Origin: JADGRB01 sp036267635 | Lineage (GTDB): Bacteria > Myxococcota_A > Polyangia > Fen-1088 | DNA length: 64,000 nucleotides | Direction: 5' to 3' | Assembly (NCBI GenBank): GCA_036267635.1 | Contig: DATAVR010000143.1 | Coordinates: forward strand, 6,008-70,007 | Shown here: positions 40,445 through 48,145 of the stretch, one piece after another | How the letters are laid out: every line of letters starts with the position of its first letter | How positions within the stretch are numbered: position 1 is the first letter of the stretch | Program-made: the position numbers and the translations under genes | Notes under the pieces: generated by a model | Told to the model about the DNA's origin: nothing | Databases searched by the model: none | The model's input: the letters and a program-made list of their open reading frames with translations, nothing else

Positions 40445-40469
40445 CGCCGCCTCCCTGGGGGGGGCGGCG
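40445..40469 (+). terminator. GC-rich hairpin ending the small-membrane-protein cluster
   Basis: CGCCGCC (40445-40451) pairs with GGCGGCG (40463-40469), with TCCC and GGGG able to extend the stem. A short GAAAA follows rather than a T-run. It lies 24 bases past the YtxH stop and 55 bases before the FtsB gene. Confidence 0.5.
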
Positions 40470-40523
40470 TGAAAATGGACGGGCCCACCGGGGGGTCTGA
40501 TACTGGTCCGGCGGGAAGCTCGT

Positions 40524-40829
40524 ATGCGCCGGGAGACCAAGACTTGGGCTGGGCGGCTGGTCGCCTCCGCGGTCGTGGCGTCTGTGCTGGCCTACCTGCC
40601 GTATCACCTTTACGCGCGGTCCGGGCTGGCCAAGACGGTCACCCTCGGGCGTGACCTGGCGACGCTGCGCGCGCGCAATGGCGAGCTCGCCGCCGAGAAC
40701 GAGCGGCTGTCGCGCGAAGCGGAGGCGCTGCGCGGCGATCCGGCGGCCATCGAGCGGGTGGCGCGCGCGGACCTCGGCTGGGTGCGGCCCGGCGAGATCG
40801 TCGTCGATCTGGGGAAGCCGGCAGAATGA
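40524..40829 (+). CDS. ftsB: FtsB/DivIC-family cell division protein
   Basis: A 101-residue single-pass protein. A TM helix (about 11-30) is followed by a coiled coil (TLRARNGELAAENERLSREA, EALRGD) and the FtsB ending ARADLGWVRPGEIVV, which is the IERVAREELGMVKPGE-like motif of the family. FtsB forms a complex with FtsL and FtsQ and helps activate septal peptidoglycan synthesis. It overlaps the next gene by four bases, an unusual pairing with a c-di-GMP enzyme. Confidence 0.9.
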   Translation: MRRETKTWAGRLVASAVVASVLAYLPYHLYARSGLAKTVTLGRDLATLRARNGELAAENERLSREAEALRGDPAAIERVARADLGWVRPGEIVVDLGKPAE

Positions 40830-43000
40830 GGGCGCGCTTCTCCGAGCGGGTCGGCTATCAGGCGGGTCGGCTCGTGCGCGCCGTGCTGGCGTTCGCCGTC
40901 TGTGGCGCGTTCCTGCTCCTGTTCTGGCGCGGCTGGTTCCCCGACCTGCACCTGCCGGGCGCCGATCTGCGGCGTGTCGCCGCGGCGGCAGTGCTGACGG
41001 CGCTGCTGGTGTTCAAGATCTCCGCGCGCGTCCGCACCTCCGAGCGCCGCCGCACCCCTCGCCGGGAGGCGATCTCCGACGCGGAGCTCGGCCTCTTGCT
41101 CCTGACGACAGTCTATCTCCTGCTGGCGTTCTCGGGCGGCGTCACCTCGGCCGTCTATCCGCTCGTCTACGCGGTGGTCAGCTTCCTGGTCACCTTCCAC
41201 CGGCTGTGGGTCGGCCTGCCGCTGGCGGCGGCGGCGGTCGGCTTCGAAGCGGTGCTCTCGTTCGGACCGACCGCCACCCCGGAAGCGGCCACTGCTTTTC
41301 CGGGGCACGTGGTCTTCATCGCGGTGTTCGCCCTGCTGAACGTGGTGTTTCTCCACGCCGAGGTGGCGCGGCAGCGGCGCGAGCGGCGGCGGCGCCTCGA
41401 GGGCGAGGTGGCGGCGATGAAGGAAGAGGCGCGGGACTTCCGCCTCATCTCCACTGCTCTCTCGTCCGAGAGCCGCGTGCGCACCCGCGCCGAGGAGCAG
41501 GAGAAACTGTCGCAGGGATCGATCCAGACGATCCACCAGCAGCTCTATTACAACCTGGCGCTGTTGCGCTCGGCGCTGGAGCTGCAGACCTGCGCGCTGC
41601 TCTGGCTCGACGAGACGGGCGAGCGGCTCAAGGTCAAGGAGCTGGCCACCGACTCGCCCCACGTCGCGGAGGGGGCGATCGCCGCCGGCGGCGGCGTTCT
41701 CGGCGCCATCCTCAAGGAGCGGCACCCGTTCGTGCTGGAGTCGCCGCGGCTGTCGCTGCTACCCTACTACGGCGGCCCGGCCACCGTCGGGGCCTTCGTC
41801 GGCGTGCCGGTCGTCGAGGGGCACGCGGCGCGCGGAATCCTGGTCGGCGATCGCGCCACCGACCGCAAGTTCGACGAGGCGGCCGTGGCGCTCATGACCA
41901 GCGCCGCCGAGCAGGTGGTGCGCGTCGTGCAATCGGAGCGCGTCTTCCAGGCCGTCGAGCGCTCCAAGCACGAGCACGAGCGGTTCTACCGGGCGTCGGC
42001 GGAGTTGAACCGGGCGCTGACCCTCGACGAGGTCTACGCCGCGGCCATCGCGGGTGCGCGCGGCGTCTGCGACTTCGACTTCGCGGCGGTCGCCACCTAT
42101 GACACCCGCCGCGGCAGCCACACCATCCGCTGCGTGGTCGGCGAGGCGGCCGAGCACCTGCTCGGCACGACGCACAAGGATTCGTCGTCGATCGCCTCGA
42201 TGGCGGCCAAGAACAAGCTGGCGTTGCCGGCCGGCGGCGAGTGGCGCGAGCGCGACGTGCCGGTCTTCTCGCACCCGATGCGGATCAAGGACTACGAGTC
42301 GTTGCTGGTGCTGCCGCTCCTGGTGAAGGACGAGGTGATCGGCACCTTCACCGTCGCCGCGCAGCGCCCCGGCGCCTTCCCCACCGACAAGCGCGAGATG
42401 CTGGGGGTGATCGCCAACCAGGTCGCCATCTCCATGGCCAACGCCCGGATGTACGAGATGGTCGAGGAGCAGGCGACCACCGACGGGCTCACCGGCCTCG
42501 TCAACCACCGGACGTTCCAGGAGCGGTTCGCGGCCATGCTGGGACGCGCCGAGCGGCGCAGCTTCGCCGTCTCCCTGCTGCTCACCGACATCGACCACTT
42601 CAAGAAGGTCAACGACACCTACGGCCACCCGACCGGCGACGAGGTGCTGCGGCGGGTGGCGGCCATCCTCAAGGCGAGCGCCCGCAAGATCGACATCGTC
42701 GCCCGCTACGGCGGTGAGGAGTTCGCCATCGTCCTCGAGGGGACCGACCGCGCGGGCGCCTTCCAGCTGGCCGAACGGATCCGCCAGGAAGTCGCCGCGC
42801 AGAGCTTCGCCTCGGCGCAGGGGGCCTTCCAGGCCACGCTGTCGATCGGCGTGGCCAGCTCTCCCGACGACGCGCGCGAGAAAGCGGAGATCATCGCCCG
42901 CGCCGACCAGTCGCTCTACGCCGCCAAGCACGGCGGCCGCAACCGCACCGTCTGCTTCGCCGAGATCGACCGCAAGCCCAAGCTGGCGGCCGCCAAGTAG
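40826..43000 (+). CDS. Membrane diguanylate cyclase with two GAF domains
   Basis: A 724-residue c-di-GMP synthase. The N-terminus (about 1-170) has several TM helices forming a membrane sensor region. A coiled-coil stretch (about 175-230) leads to two GAF domains (about 230-390 and 395-550, with LVLPLLVKDEVIGTFTVAAQ in the second). The C-terminal GGDEF domain (about 555-715) has TDGLTGLVNHRTFQ, TDIDHFKKVNDTYGH and YGGEEFAIVLEG, so the active site is GGEEF. The RKID five residues before it is an RxxD I-site, so product inhibition is likely. It starts within the ftsB stop (ATGA), coupling the two. Confidence 0.93.
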   Translation: MRARFSERVGYQAGRLVRAVLAFAVCGAFLLLFWRGWFPDLHLPGADLRRVAAAAVLTALLVFKISARVRTSERRRTPRREAISDAELGLLLLTTVYLLLAFSGGVTSAVYPLVYAVVSFLVTFHRLWVGLPLAAAAVGFEAVLSFGPTATPEAATAFPGHVVFIAVFALLNVVFLHAEVARQRRERRRRLEGEVAAMKEEARDFRLISTALSSESRVRTRAEEQEKLSQGSIQTIHQQLYYNLALLRSALELQTCALLWLDETGERLKVKELATDSPHVAEGAIAAGGGVLGAILKERHPFVLESPRLSLLPYYGGPATVGAFVGVPVVEGHAARGILVGDRATDRKFDEAAVALMTSAAEQVVRVVQSERVFQAVERSKHEHERFYRASAELNRALTLDEVYAAAIAGARGVCDFDFAAVATYDTRRGSHTIRCVVGEAAEHLLGTTHKDSSSIASMAAKNKLALPAGGEWRERDVPVFSHPMRIKDYESLLVLPLLVKDEVIGTFTVAAQRPGAFPTDKREMLGVIANQVAISMANARMYEMVEEQATTDGLTGLVNHRTFQERFAAMLGRAERRSFAVSLLLTDIDHFKKVNDTYGHPTGDEVLRRVAAILKASARKIDIVARYGGEEFAIVLEGTDRAGAFQLAERIRQEVAAQSFASAQGAFQATLSIGVASSPDDAREKAEIIARADQSLYAAKHGGRNRTVCFAEIDRKPKLAAAK

Positions 43001-43150
43001 CGGCTCGGACGCGTCCCTTCACGGACCAGCGGCGGGGCTTGTTCGCCGCAACCGACGAAGGCGAACAAACAGAAGGCGAACGACAGACGAAACGGCCGAC
43101 ACCGCCATCGTGCGATCACTTCCCCCACTATGTGGACATATATATTGACT

Positions 43151-43167
43151 GGTCATATCTTATGACC
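43151..43167. promoter_or_regulatory. Candidate autoregulatory operator of the toxin-antitoxin pair
   Basis: GGTCAT (43151-43156) and ATGACC (43162-43167) are perfect inverted repeats with a five-base spacer, and the second arm contains the antitoxin ATG. The surrounding 43129-43167 is strikingly AT-rich (TATATATTGACT precedes it). Phd-type antitoxins bind palindromes at their own start. Confidence 0.65.
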
Positions 43168-43386
43168 ATGAAGACCATTGCGGCGGCGAAGTTCAAGGAG
43201 CAGTGCCTCTCGCTGCTCGATCACCTCGATTCAGAGGGGCTGGTCGTCACCAAGCACGGCAGGGCGGTCGCGCGCGTGCTTCCGATGGCCCGTGCCTCGG
43301 CCGATCTGATCGGCGCATTGCGGGGGCGCATCAAGGTCAAAGGCGACGTCACCTCGACCGGGCTGCGCTGGGACGCCGGTGATTAA
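43162..43386 (+). CDS. Phd/YefM-family antitoxin
   Basis: A 74-residue antitoxin. MKTIAAAKFKEQCLSLLDHL and EGLVVTKHGRAVARVLPM are the Phd fold, with the ribbon-helix DNA-binding N-terminus. The C-terminal tail (KVKGDVTSTGLRW) should wrap the toxin. The start ATG 43162 or 43168 lies in or beside a palindrome, with no ribosome site. The gene overlaps the PIN toxin gene by eight bases. The upstream AT-rich region differs sharply in composition, suggesting a transferred cassette. Confidence 0.9.
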   Translation: MTMKTIAAAKFKEQCLSLLDHLDSEGLVVTKHGRAVARVLPMARASADLIGALRGRIKVKGDVTSTGLRWDAGD

Positions 43387-43738
43387 CCTCGACACCCACG
43401 TCCTGATCTTCGCCCTGGCCGGCACGGTGACGGAAAAAGAACGCCGGATCCTGGCCGCCAATCCCTGGAGCGTCTCCACCATCGTCTGGTGGGAGTTGGC
43501 CAAGCTGGGCCAGCTCGGTCGCATCGATCTCGATCTCGAGGACGGCGCCGTGGCGCGGCTGTTGTCGTCGCTGCACGTCTGGCCGCTCACGTTGGCCGTC
43601 GGGCTCCAGAGCACCCGCCTCGATTTCCGCGCCGATCCGGCCGACGAGCTCATCGCTGCGACCAGCGTCGTCCACAAGGTGCCGCTGCTGACGCGCGACC
43701 GACGGATCCGCGCTTCGCGGATCGTTCCCTTCGCCTGA
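43379..43738 (+). CDS. PIN-domain (VapC-like) toxin
   Basis: A 119-residue PIN-domain ribonuclease. The four acidic ligands are recognisable: NLDTHVLIFALAG (Asp), VWWELAKLG (Glu), PADELIAATS (Asp) and LLTRDRRI (Asp). VapC toxins cleave tRNA or rRNA and are neutralised by the cognate antitoxin. It starts GTG 43379 inside the antitoxin gene. Pairing of a PIN toxin with a Phd-type antitoxin is common. It is followed by 26 bases and a convergent gene. Confidence 0.93.
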   Translation: MINLDTHVLIFALAGTVTEKERRILAANPWSVSTIVWWELAKLGQLGRIDLDLEDGAVARLLSSLHVWPLTLAVGLQSTRLDFRADPADELIAATSVVHKVPLLTRDRRIRASRIVPFA

Positions 43739-43764
43739 CCTCGCGGGCGGCGCGTTCCCTAAGC

Positions 43765-44628
43765 TCAGCCGACCAACGCCGGAAGGACCTCGTCGATCGG
43801 CGTGGTGACCTGGATGGCGCGGTCCCCCTTGGGCGTGATGAGGCCGGCGGAGAAGCCGGCGTACATCTCGGCGAAGGCCTCGGCGACGTCGGCGGGAACA
43901 CCCGCCTGCTTCAGCGCGGCGACGTGGCCGGCGGCGGGAATGTCGACGACCGGCAGCGTCTTGCCCAAGAGCTTCCCCAGTTTTTCGGCGAGCTGGCGCG
44001 ACGAGTACGCCGGCCCGATCAGGTCGACGACCTCGCTGCGCGCCGGCGGCGACCTCAGCACCTGGGCGGCGGCGTGGCCCACGTCCTGGGTGGCCACCTG
44101 GGGCGCCGGGATGTCGGCCGTCGGCAGGAAGTTGGGGAAGATCCCCGCCTGCTTGGCCGCCGCCACCGCGCCAGCGACGTTTTCCTGAAAGGAGCCGGCG
44201 CGGATCGCGACCAGCTTGGTGCCGGTCTCGCGGAACTTGTTCTCGGCGTAGTGCAGGCCCTTGATGGGGCCGTTCTTGTCGGCGCGATCGGCGCCGACCG
44301 AGGAGAGCATCACCACCAGCGGCACGCCGCCCTGCTTGATGCCGGCGGCCAGCGCGTCGGCGCTTTTGCGCTGAGCGCTGTACATGTCACCGGTCGCGTA
44401 GTGCGGCGGGATCAAGGTGAAGAACCCGTCGGCGTCCTTCACCGTCGACGCCACGAAGTCCGCGTCGTCGAGCGAGCCGACGGCGACCTTCGCGCCGCGC
44501 GACGACCACTCGGTCCCCTTCTTCGCGTCGCGCACGATCACCGTGACGGCGTCGCCGCCAGCGAGCAGATCTCGCGCGACGACCGAACCGACGTGCCCAC
44601 TCACTCCAGCAACCACGAACTTCGACAT
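43765..44628 (-). CDS. NmrA-type NAD(P)-binding protein
   Basis: A 287-residue atypical short-chain dehydrogenase. The start FVVAGVSGHVGSVVARDLLA has the GxxGxxG dinucleotide motif of NmrA/QOR2-type proteins. No YxxxK triad is obvious, and members often act as redox sensors rather than enzymes. LSSVGADRADKNG and VAIRAGSFQENVAG are also typical. AGGAGG precedes ATG 44628 (a longer frame starts at 44661). It stands alone, convergent with the toxin gene. Confidence 0.87.
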   Translation of the reverse strand: MSKFVVAGVSGHVGSVVARDLLAGGDAVTVIVRDAKKGTEWSSRGAKVAVGSLDDADFVASTVKDADGFFTLIPPHYATGDMYSAQRKSADALAAGIKQGGVPLVVMLSSVGADRADKNGPIKGLHYAENKFRETGTKLVAIRAGSFQENVAGAVAAAKQAGIFPNFLPTADIPAPQVATQDVGHAAAQVLRSPPARSEVVDLIGPAYSSRQLAEKLGKLLGKTLPVVDIPAAGHVAALKQAGVPADVAEAFAEMYAGFSAGLITPKGDRAIQVTTPIDEVLPALVG

Positions 44629-44763
44629 AGGCGCCTCCTGTTTGCTCGGAATCTTGCCCATTCAAGATGCCGGGCGCCATGCGCCCGTCTCAACGAAGGC
44701 CGAAAAGGTTCATCGCGTCGAGCAGCAGGCCGGCTTTGCCGGCCGGAGCTCATCGCGGGAGGT

Positions 44764-44785
44764 TCGGAACCCTTCGAGGTTCCGA
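44764..44785. terminator. Hairpin just after the stop of the small acidic protein gene
   Basis: TCGGAACC (44764-44771) pairs with GGTTCCGA (44778-44785) around CTTCGA. It starts one base after the minus-strand stop codon at 44787-44789. No T-run follows, so termination is only probable. Confidence 0.45.
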
Positions 44786-44786
44786 G

Positions 44787-45149
44787 TTACTTCGGCGGTG
44801 TCTTCACCTTCACGTCATTGGTAGTCTCGGGGACCAGCTTGCCGTCCTCGGTTGGACGAAAGCGGATCTCGGTCTTGACCTCGATCACCAGCTTGGCGAG
44901 CGCCTTGGCCAGCTCCTCGTGGAGATTGAGGTGCTCGAGCCAGTTCCGCATCTCGCCGGCGGCGACGCGCACGATGTCGTCCTTCGAACGGCTGGCGGCC
45001 CCGACACCGGCCGAGACCGCGCGCCGGACGAAGTCGGTGATGCCGGTGCGGTCCTCACTCCGTCCGGTGGGATCCTCATCGCCCAGTGGCTCCGGCGTGG
45101 CCGCTTCCTCGGCCGCGCCCTCGCTCTTCTTCCCGGCGTCCTCGCTCAT
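44787..45149 (-). CDS. Small helical protein, unknown
   Basis: A 120-residue protein. Residues 1-45 are acidic and probably disordered (SEDAGKKSEGAAEEAATPEP). Residues about 48-105 are amphipathic helices (DFVRRAVSAGVGAASRSKDD, EEMRNWLEHLNLHEELAKAL-like) ending in a strand-rich EVKTEIRFRPTEDG. No signal peptide or named domain. It is divergent from the UbiB-type gene with 86 bases between starts. The open frame extends further to 45215, but its first 22 residues look non-coding. Confidence 0.65.
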   Translation of the reverse strand: MSEDAGKKSEGAAEEAATPEPLGDEDPTGRSEDRTGITDFVRRAVSAGVGAASRSKDDIVRVAAGEMRNWLEHLNLHEELAKALAKLVIEVKTEIRFRPTEDGKLVPETTNDVKVKTPPK

Positions 45150-45235
45150 CGGAGCAAGGTTACCGCGAAAGATGTTCGCCGGGGTGACGCGACGTCGCGG
45201 CCAATCTGGCGACATGGGGAGAGTATGATGCGCCG

Positions 45236-46936
45236 GTGTCGGGCCGCGCGCGTCTCTTCACCGCCTATTTCGTGACCACCCAGGTGGCGCTGTCGTATTT
45301 CGGCCTGGCGATCTCCCGCCGGTTTCGCCGCCCCGCCGCCATCGAACGGCTGACGCTGGAGAAACACCGCAAGAACGCGCGCCGGATCGAAGCCGCCATC
45401 ATCAAGCTGCGCGGCCTCTTCATCAAGGTCGGACAGCTCATCAGCATCATGGCCAACGTGCTCCCCGACGCCTTTCGGGAAGAGCTGCAGCGGCTGCAGG
45501 ATCAGGTGCCGCCCCGCCCGACCCGCGACATCGAGGCGCGCCTGCGCGAGGAGTTCGGCGGGCGGGCGCCGACCGAGGTGTTCGCGGAGTTCTCGCCCGA
45601 GCCGGTCGCCTCGGCGTCGATCGGCCAGGTCCACCGCGCGCGGCTGCCGTCGGGCGAGGCGGTCGCCGTCAAGGTCCAGTATCCCGACATCGAGGAGATC
45701 GTCCGCATCGACCTGCGGGCGCTGCAGCGGATCTTCGGCGTGCTCCGCTGGTTCATGCCCGACTACGGCTTCGACACCATCTACCGCGAGATCCGCGAGA
45801 TGGTGCTGGCCGAGCTCGACTACCGGCTCGAGGCGGCCGCCATCCAGAAGATCTCGGCGAACTTCGCCGCCCGCCAGCCGCCCTCGACGCAGGTCCGATT
45901 TCCGCGGGTGATGGAGAAGTTCTCCACCTCCCGCGTGCTCACCACCGAGTGGATGGAGGGGTCCAAGGTCGCCGATCTCGAGCGCCTCGAGAGCCTCAAG
46001 GTCGACCGCCGTGCCGCCGCGCGCCTCTGCGTCGAGGCTTACTGCCAGCAGATCTTCATCGACGGCCTCTACCACGCCGATCCGCACCCGGGGAACCTGC
46101 TGGTGCAGACGCCCGCCACCCCCGGCGGGCTCCCCACCATCGTGTTTCTCGACTTCGGCGCCACCGCCACCGTCAGCGAGGCGATGCGGCGCGGGATGGT
46201 CTCCTTCATCCAGGGGGCGATCACGCGCGACACGGTCCGCATCGTCAACGCGATGAAGGAGATGGGGTTCATCTCGCTGCGCGCCGACCCCGAGGTGTTC
46301 GATCGGGTGGTGCAGTACTTCCACGACAAGATGCGGGTCCAGGTCTCGGCCGACGGCTTCTCGCTGAAGGATCTGAAGTTCGAGCCGGAGAAGAGCCTGG
46401 GGAGCCTGCTCGATCTGCGTGACCTCAACGTCAGCCTCTCCGACCTGCGCGACGCCTTCCACATCCCCAAGGAGTGGATCCTGCTGGAGCGGACGCTGCT
46501 CCTGCTGCTCGGCGTCTGCACCACGCTCGATCCGGAGATGAGCCCGGCCGCGATCATCGAGCCGTACCTCGAGCGGTTCCTGCTCGGCGAAAAGAAGCAG
46601 TGGTCGGAGATCGTGCTCGAGGCGTCGCGCGAGATGGCGCTCTCGGCGCTGTCGCTGCCGGGCGAGCTGCAGCGGTTCATGGACCGGACGGCGCGCGGCG
46701 AGATCGAGTTCGGCTTCCGCAACCTCGACGAGAACGCCCGCCTCATCTACCACGTCGGGCAGCAGATCCTCTGGGGGATGCTGGCGGCGACGGCGGCCGT
46801 GCTGGCCACCGTGTTCGACGGCCGCGGCCAGCGGCACGCCATGCTGGGCGCCGCCATCGCCGCCGGGGTGTGCGGCCTCCTGCTCATCCTCAACTGGTTT
46901 TCCGGTCACCCGCGCCGCCCCCGCGGGCGCCGCTGA
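45236..46936 (+). CDS. ABC1/UbiB-family atypical kinase
   Basis: A 566-residue UbiB/COQ8-type protein. The family-specific KxGQ motif is LFIKVGQLISIM, the Ala-rich loop appears in VASASIGQVHRARLPS, the catalytic Lys is in AVAVKVQYPD, HADPHPGNLL is the metal-binding loop and FLDFGATATV holds DFG. Two C-terminal TM helices (about 505-525 and 530-550) anchor it. These proteins support ubiquinone or other isoprenoid quinone synthesis, possibly by extracting lipid intermediates. Its closeness to the mevalonate genes is only suggestive. The start is GTG 45236, directly upstream of the conserved ISRRF region. Confidence 0.92.
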   Translation: MSGRARLFTAYFVTTQVALSYFGLAISRRFRRPAAIERLTLEKHRKNARRIEAAIIKLRGLFIKVGQLISIMANVLPDAFREELQRLQDQVPPRPTRDIEARLREEFGGRAPTEVFAEFSPEPVASASIGQVHRARLPSGEAVAVKVQYPDIEEIVRIDLRALQRIFGVLRWFMPDYGFDTIYREIREMVLAELDYRLEAAAIQKISANFAARQPPSTQVRFPRVMEKFSTSRVLTTEWMEGSKVADLERLESLKVDRRAAARLCVEAYCQQIFIDGLYHADPHPGNLLVQTPATPGGLPTIVFLDFGATATVSEAMRRGMVSFIQGAITRDTVRIVNAMKEMGFISLRADPEVFDRVVQYFHDKMRVQVSADGFSLKDLKFEPEKSLGSLLDLRDLNVSLSDLRDAFHIPKEWILLERTLLLLLGVCTTLDPEMSPAAIIEPYLERFLLGEKKQWSEIVLEASREMALSALSLPGELQRFMDRTARGEIEFGFRNLDENARLIYHVGQQILWGMLAATAAVLATVFDGRGQRHAMLGAAIAAGVCGLLLILNWFSGHPRRPRGRR

Positions 46937-46940
46937 GCTA

Positions 46941-46958
46941 CCCCGTCGATTGACGGGG
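46941..46958 (+). terminator. Short perfect hairpin after the UbiB-family gene
   Basis: CCCCGTC (46941-46947) pairs with GACGGGG (46952-46958) around GATT, five bases after the stop codon. The 3' side lacks a T-run. It separates the UbiB-type gene from lgt. Confidence 0.45.
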
Positions 46959-47003
46959 GCGTGCGCGCGGAATATCTAGAGGCCAGACTTCGGTTCGCCC
47001 CCC

Positions 47004-48143
47004 ATGCGCCCCATCCTCGTCAGCATCCCGGCCAAGTTCCTTTTCTTCGTGGCCCTCGCGGGGGCGCTGGTGGTGTTCGTGCGGGAGCTGCTCCAGCGGC
47101 GCGCCGCCAAATCGGCCCCCTTCTCGTCGACGCCGCTCTATCTGCTCGTCGGCGCGGTCGCCATCTACGGAAAGCTCGGCGATTGGAGCTTCGGACATCC
47201 CTGGAAGCCAGTGCCGATTTATTCGTACGGGGTGATGCTGGGGACTTCGCTGGTGGTCGGCTGGTTCCTGGCCATGAAGTTCGCCACCGAGGATCAGATC
47301 GATCAGCAGGAGGCCGGCACGATCTACATGTGGACCGCGGTCTGGGCCATCATCGGCTCGCGCGTCCTCTGGTTCATCAACGTCCTCACCGACCCCACTC
47401 AACCCAACGTCTCATTCTTGGATCTGTTCAAGGTCTGGCAGGGCGGCCTGGTCGCTTACGGCGGGATGATCGGCGGATTCCTCGCCAGCTGGTATGGCTG
47501 CCACAAGCGGAAGATCCCGCTGCTCAAGTGGGCCGACGTCTCGGCCCCTTCTGTCGTTCTGGGAACGGGCATCACCCGCATCGGCTGCTTCCTCTTCGGG
47601 TGCGACTACGGCAAGGTGACAAATCTTCCCTGGGCCGTTCGCTTCCCCGGACGGAATCCTCTTGCGCCGTACGGCAGCCCGGCCTGGCAGCATCACCTCG
47701 AGATCGGCGGGTTGGCGAGGTCGGCGACGCAGTCACTGCCGGTGCATCCGACGCAGATCTACGAGTCGCTGGCCGGCCTCCTCCTCTTCGGTTTGCTGAT
47801 TCTCATCCGGCGCCATCGAAGGTTCTCCGGGCAGGTGTTCCTGGGATGGGTCATCGGTTATGGGATCCTGCGCCCCCTCATCGAGATGTTCCGCGACGAT
47901 CAGGACCGCGGAATCTACCCTTTGCCGTTCACGAACCTCTCGTTCTCGACGTCGCAGTACATCGGCGGGATCTCGGTCATCTTGGGGCTCGGGCTCCTCG
48001 TCTCCCTCGTGCGCCGTTACCGGCGCGATCCGGACAGCCTGCGGCTCTGGCTCACGCCGACACTGGCGACCGCGGGCGGCCCGAGCGCCGGCGCCCCCGC
48101 CGGCGGCAACCGCCCCGCCAACAAACGTCGCAAGCGGCGTTGA
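47004..48143 (+). CDS. lgt: Prolipoprotein diacylglyceryl transferase
   Basis: A 379-residue inner-membrane enzyme attaching diacylglycerol to the lipobox Cys of prolipoproteins. About seven TM helices are visible. PIYSYGVMLGTSLVVGWFLA is the Lgt entry, QGGLVAYGGMIGGFLASWYG the substrate groove, TRIGCFLFGCDYG the Lgt signature and VHPTQIYESLAG the conserved HPTQ-YE. The basic C-terminal tail is longer than in E. coli. With several lipoproteins in the window (glycosidase, 6.0 kb, 57.3 kb) it is the maturation enzyme for these. Two bases separate it from the porin gene. Confidence 0.94.
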   Translation: MRPILVSIPAKFLFFVALAGALVVFVRELLQRRAAKSAPFSSTPLYLLVGAVAIYGKLGDWSFGHPWKPVPIYSYGVMLGTSLVVGWFLAMKFATEDQIDQQEAGTIYMWTAVWAIIGSRVLWFINVLTDPTQPNVSFLDLFKVWQGGLVAYGGMIGGFLASWYGCHKRKIPLLKWADVSAPSVVLGTGITRIGCFLFGCDYGKVTNLPWAVRFPGRNPLAPYGSPAWQHHLEIGGLARSATQSLPVHPTQIYESLAGLLLFGLLILIRRHRRFSGQVFLGWVIGYGILRPLIEMFRDDQDRGIYPLPFTNLSFSTSQYIGGISVILGLGLLVSLVRRYRRDPDSLRLWLTPTLATAGGPSAGAPAGGNRPANKRRKRR

Positions 48144-48145
48144 GC

